From assembly GCA_043755435.1 (NCBI GenBank), contig JAYUSZ010000204.1:1-64000 (forward strand): 64,000 nt of DNA, written 5' to 3'. Both the position numbers and the translations under genes were made by a program. The stretch is from JANXSF01 sp043755435. GTDB lineage: Bacteria > Acidobacteriota > Terriglobia > Bryobacterales > Bryobacteraceae. The notes beneath the pieces are model-generated. The model was given only the letters and a program-made list of their open reading frames with translations. It was not told the DNA's origin and did no database searches. This document shows, piece by piece, positions 52,788 to 62,684 of the stretch (the first letter of the stretch is position 1; the number at the start of each line of letters is the position of its first letter).

Positions 52788-53127
52788 AAATTAGACAATG
52801 TTTGGAAATGTTTAAGGAGTTTTTTCGTTGTCTATTGGCTTGTTGATCCAGACGGCCTCACCGATATTGGCACGGGTTGCAACGGCAAGTTCGTTTACTG
52901 AGCGGCACTGCGTTTCCTTGGACCTAATTGAAGTGCTCGCCGTTTCCTTGTATTCGCGAAATGGTCGCGAATGGCGTCACGGCATTTCACAATCTGTTGT
53001 CAGCCCAGTAGGACAAACTCGTCGCTCAGACCTCCACTGGGGCGGCATTTAGGAGGAAGCCCCCCGATGCAGTACAGGATCAAGTGGCGAAGGCGATCCT
53101 TGAGGACGGTGGTGGAAGACTGGCGCT
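52788..53127. other. Intergenic; composition changes here
   Basis: A TTG at 52828 with AAGGAG eight bases upstream opens a 74-codon frame without recognisable homology; it may be a truncated gene start. From about 53,000 the sequence becomes clearly richer in G+C and stays so to the window end. No transposase or terminal repeat could be recognised. Confidence 0.35.
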
Positions 53128-54066
53128 CTACGCCGCTTGCGGGCGTTGGCGGTAGTAGCGTGGTGTGGTGCCGACGATGCGGCGGAAGACGACGCCGAAA
53201 TAGCTTTGGTCGCAGAATCCGACTTCCTGGCTGATGGCGGCGATTGTTAGGCGCGTAGTCGTCAGCAGGTGCTGCGCACACGTAATTCGGAAATGGTTCA
53301 GGTGGCTGACAAATGACCGGCCCGTAACGGCGCGGAAGAAGCGCATGAAGTGAGACTTGCTCATGTGCAGCAGCGCCGCCGCTTGCTCCACCGATATGTT
53401 TTCGACGTAGTGTTGTTCGACGTACTCGAATAGGGGTTGGAGGCGATTAAGGTCGCGGTTCTTTTGCACGATCGCGTTCGTGGTGATCCGGTTGCCGGCG
53501 TAGTAGTTCATCAGAACGACCAGAATCATCTTCAAATATGTCTTCAGGGTCAACCGCGCGAGCGGCGAACGGGAGACCATCTCCTCGTTCATGCGACGGA
53601 ATAGAGCCAGAGCCTGGGCGGGAATTCCGGTGGCGGCAGGGATGGTGTGCGGGAAGGTCCCGTCTTGTATCTCGAACGGGATGAGATACTCGGCCCCTTC
53701 ACTGTTGGCGCCGCCTCCCAGAATCAGGCTGGGGTGGAAGTAGAGAACTACGGCACGCACGGAGGGCGTGAGGTACTCCTGGATGCCATGGTTGAGTTGG
53801 CTTCCGATGATGAACAAGTCGCCCTGGTTGACCTGGACATCACGGCTCTCCACTCGGTAAATGGCTGAGCCGGACTTCATGTATAAAACTTCAAAATAGT
53901 CGTGCCGGCGTTGCGCCACTGAGGACGGCGCGCGTAGCTGCAGGAAGCGGACGTCCATTGGGAAGGATGGGTCAAACGGGAAGACGTGAATCCCAGACGG
54001 CGTCACGCTCGGTTCAATCACTTGAGCAGCGTTTTCCCATTGAATCGTATTCGAACCAAGCATCAC
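53128..54066 (-). CDS. AraC-family transcriptional regulator
   Basis: A 312-residue regulator. The N-terminal two-thirds is a cupin-like sensing domain (G-D-L-F-I-I-G-S-Q-L-N-H-G-I near residue 95). The C-terminal 100 residues are the two helix-turn-helix AraC domain with I-S-V-E-Q-A-A-A-L-L-H-M-S-K-S-H-F-M-R-F-F and I-A-A-I-S-Q-E-V-G-F-C-D-Q-S-Y-F. It lies 105 bp after the GH140-like gene on the same strand and probably controls the neighbouring carbohydrate genes, with a sugar as ligand. Confidence 0.93.
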   Translation of the reverse strand: MMLGSNTIQWENAAQVIEPSVTPSGIHVFPFDPSFPMDVRFLQLRAPSSVAQRRHDYFEVLYMKSGSAIYRVESRDVQVNQGDLFIIGSQLNHGIQEYLTPSVRAVVLYFHPSLILGGGANSEGAEYLIPFEIQDGTFPHTIPAATGIPAQALALFRRMNEEMVSRSPLARLTLKTYLKMILVVLMNYYAGNRITTNAIVQKNRDLNRLQPLFEYVEQHYVENISVEQAAALLHMSKSHFMRFFRAVTGRSFVSHLNHFRITCAQHLLTTTRLTIAAISQEVGFCDQSYFGVVFRRIVGTTPRYYRQRPQAA

Positions 54067-54170
54067 AATAACAACCTGCTTAATCCACCAATGGTATTCT
54101 CATCATATCTGTATGTCAAGCCCATGAGCTGAACTGCTTTAAACAGGTATGACGACTATCGCAATCGGGT

Positions 54171-55544
54171 TCAGTGTGTGCCGGGTGGACGGAAGTTTCG
54201 GGAAGCGTCGTCGAGTACCAGTACCCAGTCCAGCATCTCGCCGGGATTAGGCGGGGAGAATTCCCGTTCTCCTGTGTTTTCGAAAGTTCCGATCTGTTTG
54301 GCCGCGCCGGTACGCGGGTCGAACCACCAGGCATTGATTTTGGATCCAGCCACCTTGTCCATCCTCACGGAGAACTTGCGGCCAATGGGTGCGTAGACCA
54401 TGGCGTAGGATCCGGTGCTGTCGCGCGTGGCTGCGAAGTGGTAGCGACCGGTGCCCGGGACTGCAGTGGGCACGTTGCTGGTAACGATCACCGAGTCGTC
54501 GGGAATGCGTGTGAGAAACGGCCGGGACTCGAGCAGCCAACGCGCATGTTGCATTTGGGCAGCGCCAGGTTGATCGATGGCGACGCTCCAGGGCATGAGC
54601 GGACTGTTGATTGGTTTGCGCTCGGCGGACCACATCTGCCAGACTGAGTGATTCCCATAGGTGTGGCCGAAGGCACCAGTGAAGAGGTCCCAGTAGAGCG
54701 GGCGGCGGACGTCGGCGGCGATGGAGTGCCCGAGTTCGGCGGCGCGGAAGGAGACGGGGTGGTCCTCATAGATAGGTTCAGCGTCCAGCACCGGCTTCAC
54801 CGGAGTGCGGCCATAATCGAAAGCGGTCTTGTCGTAGCGCCCAGTGAATTCGGCGGTGTGGCCATTCTGGCGCATGTTGAAGCTAAGCCAATCCTCAGAG
54901 TGAAACGGTTCGGCGGAGCCTGCACCGCCATGGGGGTGATAGGTGATGAGGTGGCGGCCACCGTCTCCTTTGCCGAGCCCTCGAGCCATCGCCCAGAGAA
55001 TCTGGCGATGAGCGTCCGTCTCAACCGGGCGGTCACCCCCGAGGATCCAGATGAGTCCGGCATCGCGATAGCGGTGGCCAAGCCATTGGCCGTAGGCTTC
55101 GGCATTGGCCGCCGTGAAGGCTTCGGGCCCGCGGCCACGGTTATTCCATTTATCCCCCCAGGTTGGCAGGAAGCCGATGTAGAGTCCCAGCGAGTTGGCT
55201 TTGTTGACGATGAAGTCGACATGCTCCCAGTACTTGGGTTCGGGACGAAGGGGGTCGCTGTCTGTGAGAGGCAGATGGCCGTATGGATTCGGATCCTTGA
55301 GGCCGTCAAGTTCGGCGAGAGCGACAGCTTGGATGACTGTGAACCCTTTGCGGGCGCGGTTCTCGAGGTAAATGGTGGCCTCTTCGCGATTCAGGCGGTG
55401 GAAGAGTTCCCAGGCGGTGTCTCCCAAATAGAAGAACGGCTTGCCATCGGCGGTGACGAGGAAGCGTTTGTTGGCGCTAACTTTCAAGTCCGGCAGTGCG
55501 GCGGTGAGCAAACTGGCAGTGAACAGCAGAAGGAAAATGCGCAT
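54171..55544 (-). CDS. Secreted DUF4038 glycosidase (GH140 apiosidase-like)
   Basis: A 457-residue exported TIM-barrel glycosidase. After the signal peptide (M-R-I-F-L-L-L-F-T-A-S-L-L-T-A) come L-K-V-S-A-N-K-R-F-L-V-T-A-D-G-K-P-F-F-Y-L-G-D-T-A-W-E-L, the DUF4038 N-terminal signature. I-W-I-L-G-G-D-R near 170 and L-D-A-E-P-I-Y-E-D near 255 hold the likely acidic catalytic residues. A C-terminal beta domain (DUF5060/collagen-binding-like, about 370-457) ends in L-D-W-V-L-V-L-D-D. The characterised relatives remove apiose from rhamnogalacturonan II. The ATG at 55544 starts the signal peptide. Confidence 0.88.
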   Translation of the reverse strand: MRIFLLLFTASLLTAALPDLKVSANKRFLVTADGKPFFYLGDTAWELFHRLNREEATIYLENRARKGFTVIQAVALAELDGLKDPNPYGHLPLTDSDPLRPEPKYWEHVDFIVNKANSLGLYIGFLPTWGDKWNNRGRGPEAFTAANAEAYGQWLGHRYRDAGLIWILGGDRPVETDAHRQILWAMARGLGKGDGGRHLITYHPHGGAGSAEPFHSEDWLSFNMRQNGHTAEFTGRYDKTAFDYGRTPVKPVLDAEPIYEDHPVSFRAAELGHSIAADVRRPLYWDLFTGAFGHTYGNHSVWQMWSAERKPINSPLMPWSVAIDQPGAAQMQHARWLLESRPFLTRIPDDSVIVTSNVPTAVPGTGRYHFAATRDSTGSYAMVYAPIGRKFSVRMDKVAGSKINAWWFDPRTGAAKQIGTFENTGEREFSPPNPGEMLDWVLVLDDASRNFRPPGTH

Positions 55545-55588
55545 ACCGGATCGATCATACCTCTTCGCTGGGTGGAAGGGATATAAGC

Positions 55589-57223
55589 ATGTCGCCTTCG
55601 ACTCTTGTAAAAGTATCATTGGCCTGCGTCGTGGTGGCGCTCCTTTATAGTCAGACCACGACGGTCCAGTTCGTTTCGGTTTCGGCTGCGCGGAGCGGAA
55701 TCAACTGGCGGCATGACAACGCAAAATCGGCGGAGCGGCACCTGCCGGAGACAGTGGGGGCAGGAATCGCGATCTTCGACTATGACGGTGACGGCTGGAT
55801 GGACATCTTCCTGGTGAATAGCGGTCCAGCGGATTTCTATACACCGAAGAGTTCGTTGCGTCATGCGTTGTATCGCAATAACAAAGATGGCACCTTCACC
55901 GATGTTGCGCAGGCCGCCGGGGTGAGCAGTAGCGGCGGATTTGGGATGGGCGCAGCGGCGGCGGACTATGACGGCGACGGACATGTCGACCTATTGGTGA
56001 CGCAGTACGGGCAGGACGTGCTGTATCGCAACAACGGGGATGGGACGTTTAGCGACGTGACTGCGGCAGCGAGGATTGCTGGTAGAGGGTGGCATACTTC
56101 AGCCGTTTGGTTCGACTATGACCGCGATGGCAGATTGGACCTCTTTATCGGCACCTATGTTGAGTATCGGAAGGAGTTGGTGAAGTTCTGCTGGGACCAG
56201 ACACTCCGGGTGAGCGCTTACTGCGTTCCGCGAATGTTCCCGCCGGGGCAGAGCCGCTTGTATCGTAATCAGGGAGATGGGACGTTCGCCGACGTGAGCG
56301 AGGCAATGGGAATTGCGGCCTATGCTGGAAAGGCATTTGGCGCGGTCGCAACCGATGTGAATCATGACGGCTGGATGGACCTGTTTCTCGCTAGTGATAT
56401 GGCGCCAAATGCGCTGTTTGTGAATCGTGGTGGGCTGCGATTTGAAGACATTGGCTTGGATGCGGGGGTGGCTTATAGCGAAGCTGGCGAACCGCGGTCG
56501 GGCATGGGAGTGGACGCTGTGGACTACGACGGCGACGGCTGGCAGGACTTATTCGTCGCCAATATCGACCAGCAATACTTTGCGTTGTACCGGAATCAGC
56601 GGGATTTGACTTTTACGGAAACGCCGGGTGAGGTGCGGCGCGATACGCGCCTCTTGAGCGGGTGGGGGTTGAAGTTCTTTGACTACGACAATGATGGCGA
56701 TCCCGATTTATTGTTGGCCAATGGGCACCCGGACGATATGATTGACCGGCGTATGCCGGGTGTTACTTACGCGGAGCCGTTACTGCTGTTTGAGAATCGC
56801 GCCGGGACATTTCGTAATGTCGGGGCACGGAGTGGAGAAGTGTTTGGGAGGCGGTGGAACGCCCGTGGGCTGGCAGTCGGGGATTTGGACAACGATGGGG
56901 ATTTGGATGTGGTGGTGAGCGTGAACGGGGGGGCACCACTGCTTTTGCGTAATGACGGGGGCAATCGGGCGAACTGGCTGGGGTTGCGGTTTGGAACAGC
57001 CGAGTGGGCGGAAATGGAGTGGACGGCCGGGGGTGTGAAGCAGCATCGGGTGCGGGCGGCAGGAGGCAGCTTTCTTTCGTCGCATGATGCTCGGGAAATT
57101 CTGGGGCTGGGTGCGGCCAAGATGGTGGAGCATTTGGAAGTGCGCTGGGCGTCCGGCCTGGTGACCCGGCTTACCGGGATTCGGGCGGGGCAGTACCTGA
57201 ACATCTTACCGCCGCCGCGATGA
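55589..57223 (+). CDS. CRTAC1-family FG-GAP / ASPIC-UnbV protein
   Basis: A 544-residue exported beta-propeller protein. Repeats with the calcium-binding D-x-D-x-D-G pattern (D-Y-D-G-D-G-W-M-D, D-Y-D-G-D-G-H-V-D, D-Y-D-N-D-G-D-P-D, D-L-D-N-D-G-D-L-D) form an FG-GAP propeller, and the C-terminal 80 residues are the ASPIC/UnbV domain (V-R-A-A-G-G-S-F-L-S-S-H-D). The N-terminal segment is hydrophobic. Such proteins are very common in Acidobacteria; their function is unknown, probably binding of surface ligands. A TonB receptor follows 102 bp later on the same strand. Confidence 0.92.
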   Translation: MSPSTLVKVSLACVVVALLYSQTTTVQFVSVSAARSGINWRHDNAKSAERHLPETVGAGIAIFDYDGDGWMDIFLVNSGPADFYTPKSSLRHALYRNNKDGTFTDVAQAAGVSSSGGFGMGAAAADYDGDGHVDLLVTQYGQDVLYRNNGDGTFSDVTAAARIAGRGWHTSAVWFDYDRDGRLDLFIGTYVEYRKELVKFCWDQTLRVSAYCVPRMFPPGQSRLYRNQGDGTFADVSEAMGIAAYAGKAFGAVATDVNHDGWMDLFLASDMAPNALFVNRGGLRFEDIGLDAGVAYSEAGEPRSGMGVDAVDYDGDGWQDLFVANIDQQYFALYRNQRDLTFTETPGEVRRDTRLLSGWGLKFFDYDNDGDPDLLLANGHPDDMIDRRMPGVTYAEPLLLFENRAGTFRNVGARSGEVFGRRWNARGLAVGDLDNDGDLDVVVSVNGGAPLLLRNDGGNRANWLGLRFGTAEWAEMEWTAGGVKQHRVRAAGGSFLSSHDAREILGLGAAKMVEHLEVRWASGLVTRLTGIRAGQYLNILPPPR

Positions 57224-57325
57224 TAGTTTTACAAGAATTTTTCGATAGCTTTCCACTATCCGTTGGACGGCTAAGCCTGATAATCTCAACGCTAACCACT
57301 TTGCCGTGGCTACAGGGAGACTTCC

Positions 57326-60300
57326 ATGCAGATTTTCCGGCACTTTCGTGCCATCCTACTTTTGATCGCGGCTGCTGGGCTAACTGCTTATTCGCAGTCC
57401 ATTACCGGGACCGTCACCGGGACAGTAACAGATTCGAGCGGCGGCGCCATCGCCGGTGCGTCAGTCACGTTACGGAGCGAGACAACGGGCGAGTCCCGCT
57501 CGATGAAATCGAACGAAACAGGGGATTTTGTCTTTAATGGAGTCGTGCCGGGAACGTTCCGGCTGCGTGTTGAACAGGACGGTTTCAAGTCGGTGGAACG
57601 GCCGGGGTTGGTCCTGACGGCTACGCAGCGTTTGGCGATCGGCAACCTGGCTTTGCCGGTGGGCGCGGTGACGGATCGGGTGACGGTTGAGGGGACGGGC
57701 GCGGTGGTGCAGACGGCGAGTTCGGGCAACTCGGCGGAACTTTCTGGGAAGCAGTTGAATCTGCTGGTGACTCGCGGACGGGATGTGATCTCACTGTTAC
57801 GGGTGTTGCCTGGGGTAGCCGGCGGAACAGATGAAAACGCGTTGGGCGGGACGTTTGGCACCAACACACCGAATATCAGCGGTCAGCGCATCGCGATGAA
57901 TACGATGTCGGCCGATGGCCAGTCGGGCAACGACGCCGATGGCGTGGGAGGGTTCAATGGCATGACGAGTCTGGACGCGATCGCGGAAGTGAAGGTGCTG
58001 CTGAATACGTACCAGGCCGAGTACGGACGCAACGCAGGCGCTAGTATCAACCTTGTGACGAAATCGGGCTCCAGAGACTTCCACGGCAGTGCCTACTGGT
58101 TTGTGCGCAACGAAGCGTTTAACGCCAACGACTTTTTCAATAATCGCAACAGCCAGGCGCGGCCGCTGTACCGCTACAACACGTTAGGTGGTACGATTGG
58201 CGGTCCGGTTTACATTCCGGGAAAATTCAATAAGAATCGAGACAAGCTGTTCTTCTTCTATTCCAGGGAGGACTGGCGAATACGTGAGCCTCGTGCGGTA
58301 CGCCGCGTGACGATGCCGACCGCACTGGAAAGGCAGGGTAACTACTCGCAGACGTTGGACGTAAGCGGCCGGTTGATTCCGATCACCGATCCGACAAACG
58401 GCCTGCCGTTTTCGGGCAACATTGTCCCGGCCAACCGAATCAACAAGAATGGGCAAGCGATTTTGAATCTGTTCCCGATGCCGAACTTCTTGGACCGGGG
58501 CCTGTCCGGTGGCAACTACAACTATCAGTTCCAGGAGATCACTGAACATCCGAAGAAGTTAAATACCCTGAAGGGCGACTACAATCTGACCCAGAACGAC
58601 CGGATCTCAGCCCGTTACACATCCTGGTGGGCAGACCGGCGCGGTTACGAAGGGCTGGCGGCATTCAACTCCAACTGGGATCAGTTGCGGCACCATTACC
58701 TTTTCAAGACCGACCAGATTCAAACCAGCTACACGAAGGTGCTTCGGCCAAACATTATCAATGAGGCGCAGTTCGGCTACCGGAAGCTAGGCGAGATAGG
58801 AGACGCGACTTCGGCCAATGCGTTCGACAAGGTGACAAGATCAAAGGTTGGTCTCGCCTCACTCGGCCAGTTGTACCCGGACATCAATACTCTCAGTATC
58901 ATTCCGCAAGCAAGTTTCGGCGGAGTACCGTCCGCGGCGAATATCTCCTACGACGGGCGGTTGCCGATCGATGCGCAGGATTGGCGCTGGAACTACAACA
59001 ACAATCTGAGTTGGATCAAGGGCGCCCACTCTTTTAAGTTCGGCCTCTCGGGCGAGTACCAGATGAACAGCGAGGGACCCCGGTCGAACTTCGGTGGGAA
59101 CTTCGCGTTTGATCGCAACGTGAATAATCCGTTGGATTCGAACTATGCCTACTCGAATGCGCTGCTGGGAAACTATTCCTCTTACACGGAAAGCAGTGCA
59201 CGCACAACGGGTTTGGCGCGGCAGGCTCTGTTTGAATGGTTCGCGCAGGATTCCTGGAAGGCGACGCGGCGGCTGACAATCGACTATGGAGTTCGCTTCA
59301 CCTGGTTCACGCCGTGGCGCGTGACCGACGGCAAGGCGGCGGCATTGGCGCTGGAGCGCTACGACCGGGCCAAGGCTCCCCGATTTGTGCAGCCGGTGCT
59401 GCGCAATGGCGTCCGCGTTGGACAAAACCCCGTAACTGGCGCGATTCTGCCGGCGGTAACGATTGGGTCATTCGTGGCGGGCACGGGCGATCCAGCCAAC
59501 GGGATGGTGGTGCAAGGAACCGGCCAGCTTCCGGATGGCTTTGCCAATCGCGGATGGGAGATGGGGCCCCGGGTTGGATTCGCCTATGACGTATTCGGCA
59601 ACGGAAAGACAGCGATACGCGGCGGATTTGGTGTGAGCAAGCAGGCTGTGCCAAGCGCCGGATCGTACCTGTGGACGACACGAACCAATCCTCCGGTACA
59701 GTTTAACCCGCAGATTTTCTACGGCAATCTGGATACGTTAACGCAGTCGGCCGGCATTCTTTTTCCAAGCAGCGTGAGCGCCCTCGAGAGGGACCCGAAA
59801 GCCGCAACGGTGATGAGCTACTCGGTGGCAGTCCAGCACGATCTGGGGTGGAAAACAGTTCTGGATGTATCGTATGTGGGAAACCGGTCGCAGCATCTGC
59901 AACAGACCCGAGAATTGAATACGATTCCCTATGGCGCACGCTTCGCGGCGGAAAATCAGGATCCCTCGGCACCGGGCCGGCCACTGCCTGATAATTTCAT
60001 TCGGCCGTATCCGGGCTTTGGCGGCTTGACATACATCGAGAATTCGGGATACGGGAACTACAACGGGCTGCAGACCTCGTTGAACCGGCGTTTGAGTTCG
60101 AAGCTGCAGTTTGGCGTGGCATACACATGGTCCAAGGCAATGGACTTGACCAGTGGCGACAACGGCGTGCTGCCTCGCTACAGGCCTTACCGGATCTGGA
60201 ACTATGGAAAGTCGAGCTACGACCAGACGCACGTGATGGTGCTGAACTATTTGTGGGATCTGCCGAAGGCAAGTGCGCGATGGAACAACGCCGCGGCAAA

Positions 60301-60787
60301 GATGGCGTTGGACAACTGGCAGATCTCAGGAATCATCTCAATGGCAAGTGGTACACCGCGCGACGTGAGCTATTCGACCGTGGATGGCGCTGATATTACG
60401 GGCGGCGGCGACGGCGCGCGGATCAACGTTACCGGGAGCGCCCTTTTAGCCAAGGGCAGCCAAGCGTTTGACCGCTTCTTCAATCCATCGGTGTTTTCGC
60501 GGCCTGCGCGAGGGGATTTCGGTAACGCACCGAAGGACATTTTCCGCGGCCCTGGCATCAACAACTGGGACATTTCATTGTTCAAGAAGTTCCCCTTCAA
60601 GAATGAATCGCGATATGTGCAGTTCCGATGGGAGTTTTACAATTCGTTCAACCACACACAGTTCAGCAACGTGGACAACGGCGCGCGGTTTGACGTACAA
60701 GGTAATCAGGTGAATGGGCAGTTCGGCCGGTTCACATCAAGCCGGTCGCCACGGGTGATGCAAGGAGCGCTAAACTTTACTTTCTGA
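57326..60787 (+). CDS. TonB-dependent receptor, Oar-like (second)
   Basis: A 1153-residue outer membrane receptor with a signal peptide (residues 1-23, ending Y-S-Q), a carboxypeptidase-regulatory-like domain at about 25-105 (V-T-G-T-V-T-D-S-S-G-G-A-I-A-G), a plug domain (E-V-K-V-L-L-N-T-Y-Q-A-E-Y-G-R-N) and a beta-barrel ending in G-A-L-N-F-T-F. Same family as the receptor at 20773-24246 but with much higher G+C codon use. Its stop overlaps the start of the TPR gene by one base, so the two are co-translated. The ligand is unknown; neighbours suggest a plant-polymer fragment. Confidence 0.93.
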   Translation: MQIFRHFRAILLLIAAAGLTAYSQSITGTVTGTVTDSSGGAIAGASVTLRSETTGESRSMKSNETGDFVFNGVVPGTFRLRVEQDGFKSVERPGLVLTATQRLAIGNLALPVGAVTDRVTVEGTGAVVQTASSGNSAELSGKQLNLLVTRGRDVISLLRVLPGVAGGTDENALGGTFGTNTPNISGQRIAMNTMSADGQSGNDADGVGGFNGMTSLDAIAEVKVLLNTYQAEYGRNAGASINLVTKSGSRDFHGSAYWFVRNEAFNANDFFNNRNSQARPLYRYNTLGGTIGGPVYIPGKFNKNRDKLFFFYSREDWRIREPRAVRRVTMPTALERQGNYSQTLDVSGRLIPITDPTNGLPFSGNIVPANRINKNGQAILNLFPMPNFLDRGLSGGNYNYQFQEITEHPKKLNTLKGDYNLTQNDRISARYTSWWADRRGYEGLAAFNSNWDQLRHHYLFKTDQIQTSYTKVLRPNIINEAQFGYRKLGEIGDATSANAFDKVTRSKVGLASLGQLYPDINTLSIIPQASFGGVPSAANISYDGRLPIDAQDWRWNYNNNLSWIKGAHSFKFGLSGEYQMNSEGPRSNFGGNFAFDRNVNNPLDSNYAYSNALLGNYSSYTESSARTTGLARQALFEWFAQDSWKATRRLTIDYGVRFTWFTPWRVTDGKAAALALERYDRAKAPRFVQPVLRNGVRVGQNPVTGAILPAVTIGSFVAGTGDPANGMVVQGTGQLPDGFANRGWEMGPRVGFAYDVFGNGKTAIRGGFGVSKQAVPSAGSYLWTTRTNPPVQFNPQIFYGNLDTLTQSAGILFPSSVSALERDPKAATVMSYSVAVQHDLGWKTVLDVSYVGNRSQHLQQTRELNTIPYGARFAAENQDPSAPGRPLPDNFIRPYPGFGGLTYIENSGYGNYNGLQTSLNRRLSSKLQFGVAYTWSKAMDLTSGDNGVLPRYRPYRIWNYGKSSYDQTHVMVLNYLWDLPKASARWNNAAAKMALDNWQISGIISMASGTPRDVSYSTVDGADITGGGDGARINVTGSALLAKGSQAFDRFFNPSVFSRPARGDFGNAPKDIFRGPGINNWDISLFKKFPFKNESRYVQFRWEFYNSFNHTQFSNVDNGARFDVQGNQVNGQFGRFTSSRSPRVMQGALNFTF

Positions 60788-61689
60788 TGCGCGTCCTCGT
60801 CATCCTCGTCGTCTCGTTGACGGCAGTTGCATTCGCGGCCGCCGATCCACTCCGGGAACGGTTGGATGCGGGTATCCGAGCCCAGAAGGCGGGCAATTTC
60901 AAGGAAGCGGTAGCAGCCTATCGGGAAGTGCTTGCGAAGAGTCCGCGGCTGACCCTCGCCCGGCACTTGCTCGGTGTGTGTGAACTACTCTCCGGTAACA
61001 TGACCGAGGGCATCCGGCAGTTGGAGATGGTTCGGCGAGAGGATCCAGCGAATAGGCAAGCCGTTTACACGCTTGTTTCCACTCATATCGCTATTGGCGA
61101 TCTGGACGCGGCCGGCAAGATCCTGGCCTCAACCTTGCAACGAGACAACACCGCGAGCGGGTACTTCATTCGCGGATCATACGCGATGGCGCGGGCGGAC
61201 TACAAGAAGGCAATAACTGAACTGCATCTTGCATCCAAGTTGGGTCCGTCGTTACCGGGAGTGCGGTCGATGTTGGGCGTGACGTATTGCTTTGCGAACC
61301 AGTTGGACGAAGCGATTCCGGTACTAGAAGCGGCCCTGCGTGAAAATCCTCAGGACGGCAACGCCGCGGCGTTTCTGGGTTGGCTTTATAAGGACCGGGA
61401 CCGAGGTGCAGAGGCCTCGGCGTTACTAGAAAGGACCGTCCGCACACGGCCAGAAGACAAGGGGGCCTTGTTTCTGTTGGCCCAGTTAACGCAATCGCGA
61501 GGCCAAGTGGCTGAGGCGACGAAGATGTTGGAACGAGTGGTGGAACTGGATGCCGGCCATCGCGGGGCGCATGTGTTGCTAGCGCGGCTGTATCAGCAGT
61601 TGCACAGGCCAGACGAGGCATCTCGCGAACGAGGAATTGTGGAACGGCTGAATTCCGAGTTGCAGGCGGCCCAGCCGAAGGCGCAGTAG
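60787..61689 (+). CDS. Tetratricopeptide repeat protein, exported
   Basis: A 300-residue protein with a signal peptide (M-R-V-L-V-I-L-V-V-S-L-T-A-V-A-F-A) and about seven TPR units from residue 28 to 285 (A-G-I-R-A-Q-K-A-G-N-F-K-E-A-V-A-A-Y is the first). TPR proteins are binding scaffolds. Coupled to the TonB receptor gene by a TGATG overlap, it probably works with that receptor in the periplasm. Confidence 0.9.
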   Translation: MRVLVILVVSLTAVAFAAADPLRERLDAGIRAQKAGNFKEAVAAYREVLAKSPRLTLARHLLGVCELLSGNMTEGIRQLEMVRREDPANRQAVYTLVSTHIAIGDLDAAGKILASTLQRDNTASGYFIRGSYAMARADYKKAITELHLASKLGPSLPGVRSMLGVTYCFANQLDEAIPVLEAALRENPQDGNAAAFLGWLYKDRDRGAEASALLERTVRTRPEDKGALFLLAQLTQSRGQVAEATKMLERVVELDAGHRGAHVLLARLYQQLHRPDEASRERGIVERLNSELQAAQPKAQ

Positions 61690-61705
61690 AGGATAGAAAC
61701 GAACT

Positions 61706-62095
61706 ATGAAACGAAGAACGATGATGAGTGTGGTGCTTGCTGCGGGTTCCGCTGTGTCGGCCGGTGCCGCGCCGAAACAGGGGATTCAGCTCCATACGGA
61801 TCTGGAAGTGAAGGCGCATTCGGAACAGCAGTTGCTGGCCGATTTCGAAAAGTTGTTCCTTCCACGCATTCGCAAGGCGCCGGGCTTTATAGATGCTCGG
61901 TTACTGAAGTTTAGAAAGGCGACTGTGGGACAAGCTCCGGAACGCTATAACTACCGGCTGATACAAACATTCTCCACAGAAGAACTCCGCGAAAAGTGGA
62001 CGATGCACCCCGACCACAAGATCGCCTGGCACACCGCGATTGAGAAACACGTGCAGACGCCGTTTGTCGCTTATCTGTACGATTTGAGGCCGTAA
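61706..62095 (+). CDS. Small secreted ABM/NIPSNAP-like alpha-beta barrel protein
   Basis: A 129-residue exported protein: signal peptide to about residue 21, then one ferredoxin-like alpha-beta domain with a long helix F-E-K-L-F-L-P-R-I-R-K-A-P-G-F-I-D-A-R-L-L and a strand Y-N-Y-R-L-I-Q-T-F. This pattern fits the antibiotic biosynthesis monooxygenase / NIPSNAP superfamily of dimeric barrels. It lies 16 bp after the TPR gene and seems to end the receptor operon. Its function is unknown. A 7-bp inverted repeat at 62109-62134 follows but has no T-run. Confidence 0.7.
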   Translation: MKRRTMMSVVLAAGSAVSAGAAPKQGIQLHTDLEVKAHSEQQLLADFEKLFLPRIRKAPGFIDARLLKFRKATVGQAPERYNYRLIQTFSTEELREKWTMHPDHKIAWHTAIEKHVQTPFVAYLYDLRP

Positions 62096-62222
62096 GGCGG
62101 TTACCCGTTACCCGGTCTCGACGAAGGCCGGGTACGGCCACTTTGGCGACGGAGATGTCGCTCGTAACGCGAGCTATATCGGAACTACCAACAGAACGTT
62201 TTCTGCGCCGCCCCCCTCAAAC

Positions 62223-62684
62223 TTAAGGTTGGTCAACCAAGGCCTTCTGTTCGATGGTGATAGTGGCCAGAGCCTTGCCTGTGGGGACTGATCCGGTACG
62301 CGGAGGCGAGCAGCAGGTGAGCCGGATTGTGCCTTCCTTGCGACGGCCATACCGTCTGCGACGCAGGGTTTGATGGTCGCTACGAAGGTATTGGTGCCGT
62401 GTGTCCCGTCGTTGTTCAGTTGCTAATTTGGAAGTATCTGCATCGATATTGGTGGATACGGAAACGGTCCTTTCGTCAGGGCTGAGCATGACCCCATTGG
62501 GGCCTGTGATCTCGGAACTGAAGACTTCCGTCCTGCCGCCAACGATGGAGTAAATCGTGCTTGTTGCAAGCACCCGGGGTCACCTTGAGGATCTGGCTTT
62601 TGGCGGTTACTTCGGTTTCGGCCCCGGGGCCGTTGCGCTGCCGGCCAAAGTCAGGACGGCGGCGAGTACGGACGGGTTTTTCAT
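62223..62684 (-). pseudogene. Decayed SMP-30/gluconolactonase-like gene
   Basis: An ATG at 62684, overlapping the BASS stop by four bases, opens a fine signal peptide (M-K-N-P-S-V-L-A-A-V-L-T-L-A-G) that soon hits a stop. In another frame follow Q-I-L-K-V-T-P-G-A, and then I-T-G-P-N-G-V-M-L-S-P-D-E-R-T-V, both typical of SMP-30/gluconolactonase propellers, and at the end T-G-K-A-L-A-T-I. The gene is far too short and out of frame, so it is a remnant with deletions and at least one frameshift. It was the third gene of the GntR-BASS operon. Confidence 0.72.

Noticed and set aside
52971..53234. A transposase remnant next to the AraC gene
   Set aside because: Basic, Arg-rich frames exist in several directions, but none shows a D-D-E pattern or other transposase signature, and no terminal inverted repeats were found.
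62223..62573. A 116-residue hypothetical protein on the minus strand
   Set aside because: The first half matches an SMP-30 propeller block without a start, and the second half is frame-shifted Arg-rich sequence.
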